A stretch of DNA of 64,000 bases from Halomonas alimentaria. Lineage in GTDB: Bacteria; Pseudomonadota; Gammaproteobacteria; Pseudomonadales; Halomonadaceae. The first letter of the stretch is position 1. Each line of letters begins with the position of its first letter. Positions 61,140 to 64,000 of the stretch are shown here, piece by piece. The notes beneath the pieces are model-generated. The model saw only the letters and a list, made by a program, of their open reading frames with translations. It had not been told where the DNA came from and did no database searches. Location: assembly GCF_009902005.1 (NCBI RefSeq), contig NZ_WUTT01000001.1, forward strand, positions 360,648-424,647. Direction: 5' to 3'. A program made the position numbers and the translations under genes.

Positions 61140-61925
61140 TCACAGCCAGCCCGCAGCCCAGACGGCGCGGCCGATGATCTCCAGCTCGTCGAGGCGATCG
61201 CGGGGAACCTGGATCTCCCGGTAGGCCGGGTTCTCGCTGATCACTGCCACCCCGTCGAAGCTGCGCTGCAGCCGCTTGGCGTAGAGGTGATGGTCCAAGC
61301 GGATTATGTAGATGCCTTCGCCCTCGATGGTCGTCCTGGTGTGGTCGATCAGAACGGTGTCACCCGCCTCGAGCACCGGCTCCATGGAATCGCCATCCAC
61401 GCGGATCGCCGAGAGGTGCTCCGGGGTGAGGCCCTGCTTCCGCAGGCTGTGACGGGTAAAGGCCAGGTGAGTGAGCACCTGGCAGTTCTCGTTCCAGGCT
61501 CCATCTCCAGCGCTGCATTGAGCGTCGTAGAGGGGGACCAGAGCGTAGTCCTCAATGTCTAGGTGGTCCTCGAATGCACCGGAAGCCTTACCCAGATCGT
61601 GTAGCTCTGCCACGCCTGGCAAGGCGTGCTCTTGCTCATCTCCGGTGGCTGCGCACACCTTGTGCATCGCCCTAGCCATCTCATCGCCATAAGCCACCCA
61701 ATCCAGTGATACCCCAGCAGCCATGCACAGCCTTGCGACTCCCGCAAGAACGGGTACTGACTCACCGGTGGTCCATCGGTTCAGCGTAGATACCGACACC
61801 CCAGCGGCTTTAGCCGCTGCCTTCCGGCTGCCGATGCGGTCTGCCACCTCAGCGATTCGAGTTCCGATTCCATCTGTGGGATTCGGAACCGGGTTTGGTT
61901 CTTTCTCGTCCAGTTCCGTTTCCAT
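61140..61925 (-). CDS. phage repressor, HTH plus S24 peptidase domain
   Basis: A 261-residue CI/LexA-like repressor. The helix-turn-helix is near residues 33-56 (RKAAAKAAGVSVSTLNRWTT). The S24 self-cleavage domain has the catalytic Ser180 (VDGDSMEPVLEAGDTVLID) and Lys217 (LYAKRL), with Ala139-Gly140 (QCSAGDG) as the likely cleavage site. It should maintain lysogeny and be inactivated by RecA after DNA damage. This differs from phage Mu, whose repressor is ClpX-regulated. The ATG follows AGGTG. Confidence 0.9.
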   Translation of the reverse strand: METELDEKEPNPVPNPTDGIGTRIAEVADRIGSRKAAAKAAGVSVSTLNRWTTGESVPVLAGVARLCMAAGVSLDWVAYGDEMARAMHKVCAATGDEQEHALPGVAELHDLGKASGAFEDHLDIEDYALVPLYDAQCSAGDGAWNENCQVLTHLAFTRHSLRKQGLTPEHLSAIRVDGDSMEPVLEAGDTVLIDHTRTTIEGEGIYIIRLDHHLYAKRLQRSFDGVAVISENPAYREIQVPRDRLDELEIIGRAVWAAGWL

Positions 61926-61942
61926 CTAAGCACCTGATTTCA

Positions 61943-62035
61943 TTTGGTTGTCGCCAAGTTTGGTTGCGCCTCGGGCAATTTGAGGAAAGAGAACTCCAAA
62001 TATGGGTTGATAGCTAACCAAGTTAGGGCTAGTGT
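61943..62035. promoter_or_regulatory. divergent early promoter and operators of the prophage
   Basis: TTTGGTTG occurs at 61943 and 61959 (16 bp apart) and CTAACCAAGTTAG, an inverted repeat, at 62014-62026. TTGATA (62007-62012) and TAGTGT (62030-62035), 17 bp apart, are a possible rightward promoter. The palindrome fills its spacer. Repressor and Ner are expected to act here. The base composition is less GC-rich than elsewhere. Confidence 0.55.
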
Positions 62036-62088
62036 TTATGGCAAGTGCCAGGTTAGACACGCCAGAAAAACGCCACCGAGGTGACGCC

Positions 62089-62445
62089 ATGAAGCCCGAC
62101 ATTCCACGGAACCCCCATCAGCGCTGGGAATGGATCAAGTACCAGCTGCGTAGCAAGGGATCCAGCCTCAGCCGGTTGGCTGGTGAGCTGGAGGTGTCGG
62201 GTAGTGCCGTGCAGCTAGCCAAGTACGTCCCATACCCAAGAATGGAGCGAGCGATCGCAAAGAAGTTGTCTCTGGCGCCGACTCAGATTTGGCCAGAGCG
62301 CTGGAATGCCGACGGCACTCCGGCACGGCAGCGGCCCAATCGCGCGGAAAAGCGTGCCAGCACCACTTCATCTTCGCGCCGCTATTCCGCACAGGATAGC
62401 GACTCTAACGCTATCGCGCACCGTCAATTGGCGCGGGAGGCGTGA
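62089..62445 (+). CDS. Ner/Nlp-like phage regulator
   Basis: A 118-residue protein whose first 75 residues match the Ner/Nlp winged-helix family (RNPHQRWEWIKYQLRSKGSS, then MERAIAKKLSLAPTQIWPER). Ner represses early and repressor promoters in Mu. The C-terminal 40 residues are Ser/Arg-rich and unlike Ner, which is only about 75 residues. The ATG at 62089 was chosen from family likeness; an earlier Met at 62038 region is possible. Confidence 0.82.
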   Translation: MKPDIPRNPHQRWEWIKYQLRSKGSSLSRLAGELEVSGSAVQLAKYVPYPRMERAIAKKLSLAPTQIWPERWNADGTPARQRPNRAEKRASTTSSSRRYSAQDSDSNAIAHRQLAREA

Positions 62446-62447
62446 CC

Positions 62448-62885
62448 ATGAGACGTGTCAACGATACCGAAACGCTTGACCTCTTCGAGGTACCGCGCCC
62501 GGTGATCCCAACTCCGGGATGCGGCAACTATGCCGCCCTGGTGAGCGAGCTTGTGGGAGAGGTGCTCAAGGACACACCGGCGGATCGCCATGAGATCGCC
62601 GCCCAGATGAGCCGCCTCTCCGGCGATGACGTCTCCAAGCACATGCTAGACGCCTGGAGCTCTCCTGCTCGGGTCGATCACAACATCCCCCTTTACCGCG
62701 TGCCCCTGCTCGAGGAGGTGTGCCACAGCCATGCCTTCACCGACTGGCTGGTGCACCAGCGCGGCGGGCGCGTGGCCTATGGTCGCGAAGCGCTGGCGGC
62801 CGAGTACGGCAAGCGCCAGAGGATGATGGACCAGCTCAAGGCCGATATGCGCGAGCTGAAGCGGCTGATGGGAGAAGAGGAATGA
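62448..62885 (+). CDS. conserved transposable-phage protein, unknown
   Basis: A 145-residue protein placed between ner and the transposase. The middle, EIAAQMSRLSGDDVSKHMLD, looks like a helix-turn-helix of the Cro/CI type, and the end, YGKRQRMMDQLKADMRELKR, is likely a coiled coil. I recall similar proteins in Mu-like phages of Pseudomonas and Burkholderia with no assigned function. GGGAGG precedes the ATG; a GTG at 62442 is the alternative. The stop overlaps the transposase start. Confidence 0.75.
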   Translation: MRRVNDTETLDLFEVPRPVIPTPGCGNYAALVSELVGEVLKDTPADRHEIAAQMSRLSGDDVSKHMLDAWSSPARVDHNIPLYRVPLLEEVCHSHAFTDWLVHQRGGRVAYGREALAAEYGKRQRMMDQLKADMRELKRLMGEEE

Positions 62886-64000
62886 ACTGCCAGACCTCCA
62901 ATCTCACCCGCGGGTGGTACACCGCCAGGGAGCTGGCCGGGCTGCCCGGCATGCCCGGCACCGATCGCGGCGTGAAGAAGGCTGCGGAACGCGAAGGCTG
63001 GGAAGGCCAACGTCGTCTCGGAACCAAGGCCCTGGAGTACGCCTTCGCCGTGCTGCCGGCGGAGACCCAGCAAGCGCTGATCGCCCGCAGTGTGGGCCAT
63101 GGCGCGCCTGAGCCCGAGAACACCGAGCCCGCCGCAGAAGCTCAGCCAGCCGCGGTCGACACCCTGCGCCTCACCGATACCCAGCGCCGGGTGATGAGTG
63201 CCCGGGTCGCCTTCGTGCGCGAGATCGAGCGCATGAGCCAGCTGGTCAGCCAGCAGCAGGCCATCGAGACGTTAGTCGCCCTGGCCAAGGCCGGTGATCT
63301 AACGCCTTACCTCGCCGAACGTGTGGTGGTCGCCAACGACCGCAAGAGCGAGACCCGCACCCTTAGCGAGCGCACCCTCAAGCGTTGGGTTTCCGCCTTC
63401 AGGAAGGAGGGCGAGCGCGGCCTGGCGCCCAAGCGTCGCAAGGCGGACATGAGCATGCCGCCCTGGGCGGGGGAGTTCCTCAAGCGCTACCAGCGCCCGC
63501 AGAAGCCCAGCGTCGAGGCCGCCTACCAGCAGCTGGTCGAGCAGACCGAAGGCCCTCACCCCAGCATCCACCAGGTGCGCCGCTTCCTCGCCAAGCTCAG
63601 CCCCGAGGCCCGCGAGCGCGGCCGCATGGGCCCCCGCGAGCTCAAGGCCCTGCAGCCGTTCAAGCGCCGCAAGACCGAGCACCTGCTGCCCAACGACGTG
63701 TGGGTGGCCGACGGCCACACCTTCGATGCCGAGGTGATCAACCCGCTGACCGGCCAGGCCTTCCGCCCCGAGGTCACGATGATCATCGACTGGGCCACCC
63801 GCCGCATCGTCGGCTTCGCCATCAACCTCGCCGAGTCGACCCTCGCCACCCTGGACGCCCTGCGCGACGCCGTCAGCCGCGTCGGCATGTTCAACCTCTT
63901 CTACGTCGACAACGGCTCCGGCTTCGATAACGCCAGCGTCTATGAGGTGGTCGATCGTCTCGGCGGCACCATCACTCACTCGCTGCCCTACAACTCTCAG
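62882..64000 (+). CDS. MuA-like DDE transposase (partial, open at window end)
   Basis: The first 373 residues of a Mu-type transposase, which pairs the phage ends and joins them to target DNA. An N-terminal winged-helix domain (WYTARELAGLPGMPGTDRGV) is followed by further DNA-binding helices and the RNase H-like core. Two catalytic acidic residues are visible: Asp277 in VADGHTFD and Asp343 in YVDNGSGFDN; the Glu lies beyond the window. The ATG overlaps the preceding stop by 4 bp. MuA has 663 residues, so about half is missing from view. Confidence 0.92.
   Translation, partial: MNCQTSNLTRGWYTARELAGLPGMPGTDRGVKKAAEREGWEGQRRLGTKALEYAFAVLPAETQQALIARSVGHGAPEPENTEPAAEAQPAAVDTLRLTDTQRRVMSARVAFVREIERMSQLVSQQQAIETLVALAKAGDLTPYLAERVVVANDRKSETRTLSERTLKRWVSAFRKEGERGLAPKRRKADMSMPPWAGEFLKRYQRPQKPSVEAAYQQLVEQTEGPHPSIHQVRRFLAKLSPEARERGRMGPRELKALQPFKRRKTEHLLPNDVWVADGHTFDAEVINPLTGQAFRPEVTMIIDWATRRIVGFAINLAESTLATLDALRDAVSRVGMFNLFYVDNGSGFDNASVYEVVDRLGGTITHSLPYNSQ

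Larger units (their letters stand above)
60904..64000 (+). mobile_element. Mu-like transposable prophage, left end (partial)
   Basis: From about 60904 on, the genes are those of a Mu-type early region: repressor on the minus strand, a divergent Ner-like regulator, an unknown small gene, and a MuA-like transposase open at the window end. Repeated GTGGGAC motifs at 60941 and 60961, and a related GTGGG at 60905, lie at the left edge. The left border is placed at TGTGGG (60904) because uspA similarity stops there; TGTGGG at 60940 is the alternative. A 5-bp duplication would be GTCAG (60899-60903) if the first is right. Confidence 0.8.

Overview
The window reads as a chromosomal segment of a high-GC gammaproteobacterium, most likely Halomonas or a close relative (Halomonadaceae). 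The reasons are the gene order (rRNA operon, birA, coaX, tRNA-Tyr/Gly/Thr/Trp, secE, nusG, the complete rpl/rpo/rps superclusters, uvrA, an MFS gene, ssb), the protein sequences, and an intergenic repeat of a type I recall from Halomonas. Genus assignment is inference; no search was run.

Region 1 (1-2704): the window opens on the last bases of a 5S rRNA gene and its terminator. A hairpin-rich segment with 5S-like fragments follows, then an intact IS21-family element (istA, istB). The IS sits between that segment and a second rrn-type terminator. Deleting the IS and one copy of a 6-bp duplication rebuilds the terminator stem.

Region 2 (2755-35863): birA and coaX, four tRNAs, secE-nusG, rplKAJL, rpoBC, then the str (rpsL, rpsG, fusA, tuf), S10, spc and alpha operons in one direction and essentially uninterrupted. 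Clear promoters precede tRNA-Tyr, tRNA-Trp, rpsL, rpsJ and rpsM. An L10-type leader precedes rplJ, and terminators follow tRNA-Thr, tuf and rplQ. All genes look intact, and the usual rifampicin and streptomycin target residues are wild type.

Region 3 (35864-44780): uvrA on the minus strand, a YajR-like MFS transporter, ssb, a degenerate RmlD-like protein coupled to a PlsC-type acyltransferase, and a convergent fabA-fabB pair for unsaturated fatty acid synthesis.

Region 4 (44877-54547): a tightly packed nine-gene minus-strand operon. It encodes a renalase-like FAD protein, a MerR/B12-fold regulator, DNA photolyase, an NTF2-like protein, an SDR, an FAD amine oxidase-like protein, DUF1365, a cyclopropane-fatty-acid synthase-like methyltransferase and DUF2878. 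A TIGR01777 epimerase is divergent. The shared intergenic region carries two TGTAnAAC sites 11 bp apart, the layout expected of a CarH/LitR/MlrA-type operator. The regulator lacks the residues that bind adenosylcobalamin. This is the best candidate for an under-described system: a light or photo-oxidative stress regulon combining DNA repair with membrane-lipid modification. Similar gene sets occur in other proteobacteria, so it is probably conserved rather than unique.

Region 5 (54585-60903): rapA, a TlpA-like thioredoxin with a membrane domain, a small membrane protein, an SLC13/DASS-type transporter and a universal stress protein that loses its C-terminal tail.

Region 6 (about 60904-64000): the left end of a Mu-like transposable prophage inserted in the 3' end of the universal stress gene. 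It has an S24-type repressor, a divergent Ner-like regulator, a small unknown protein, and a MuA-like DDE transposase that runs off the window.
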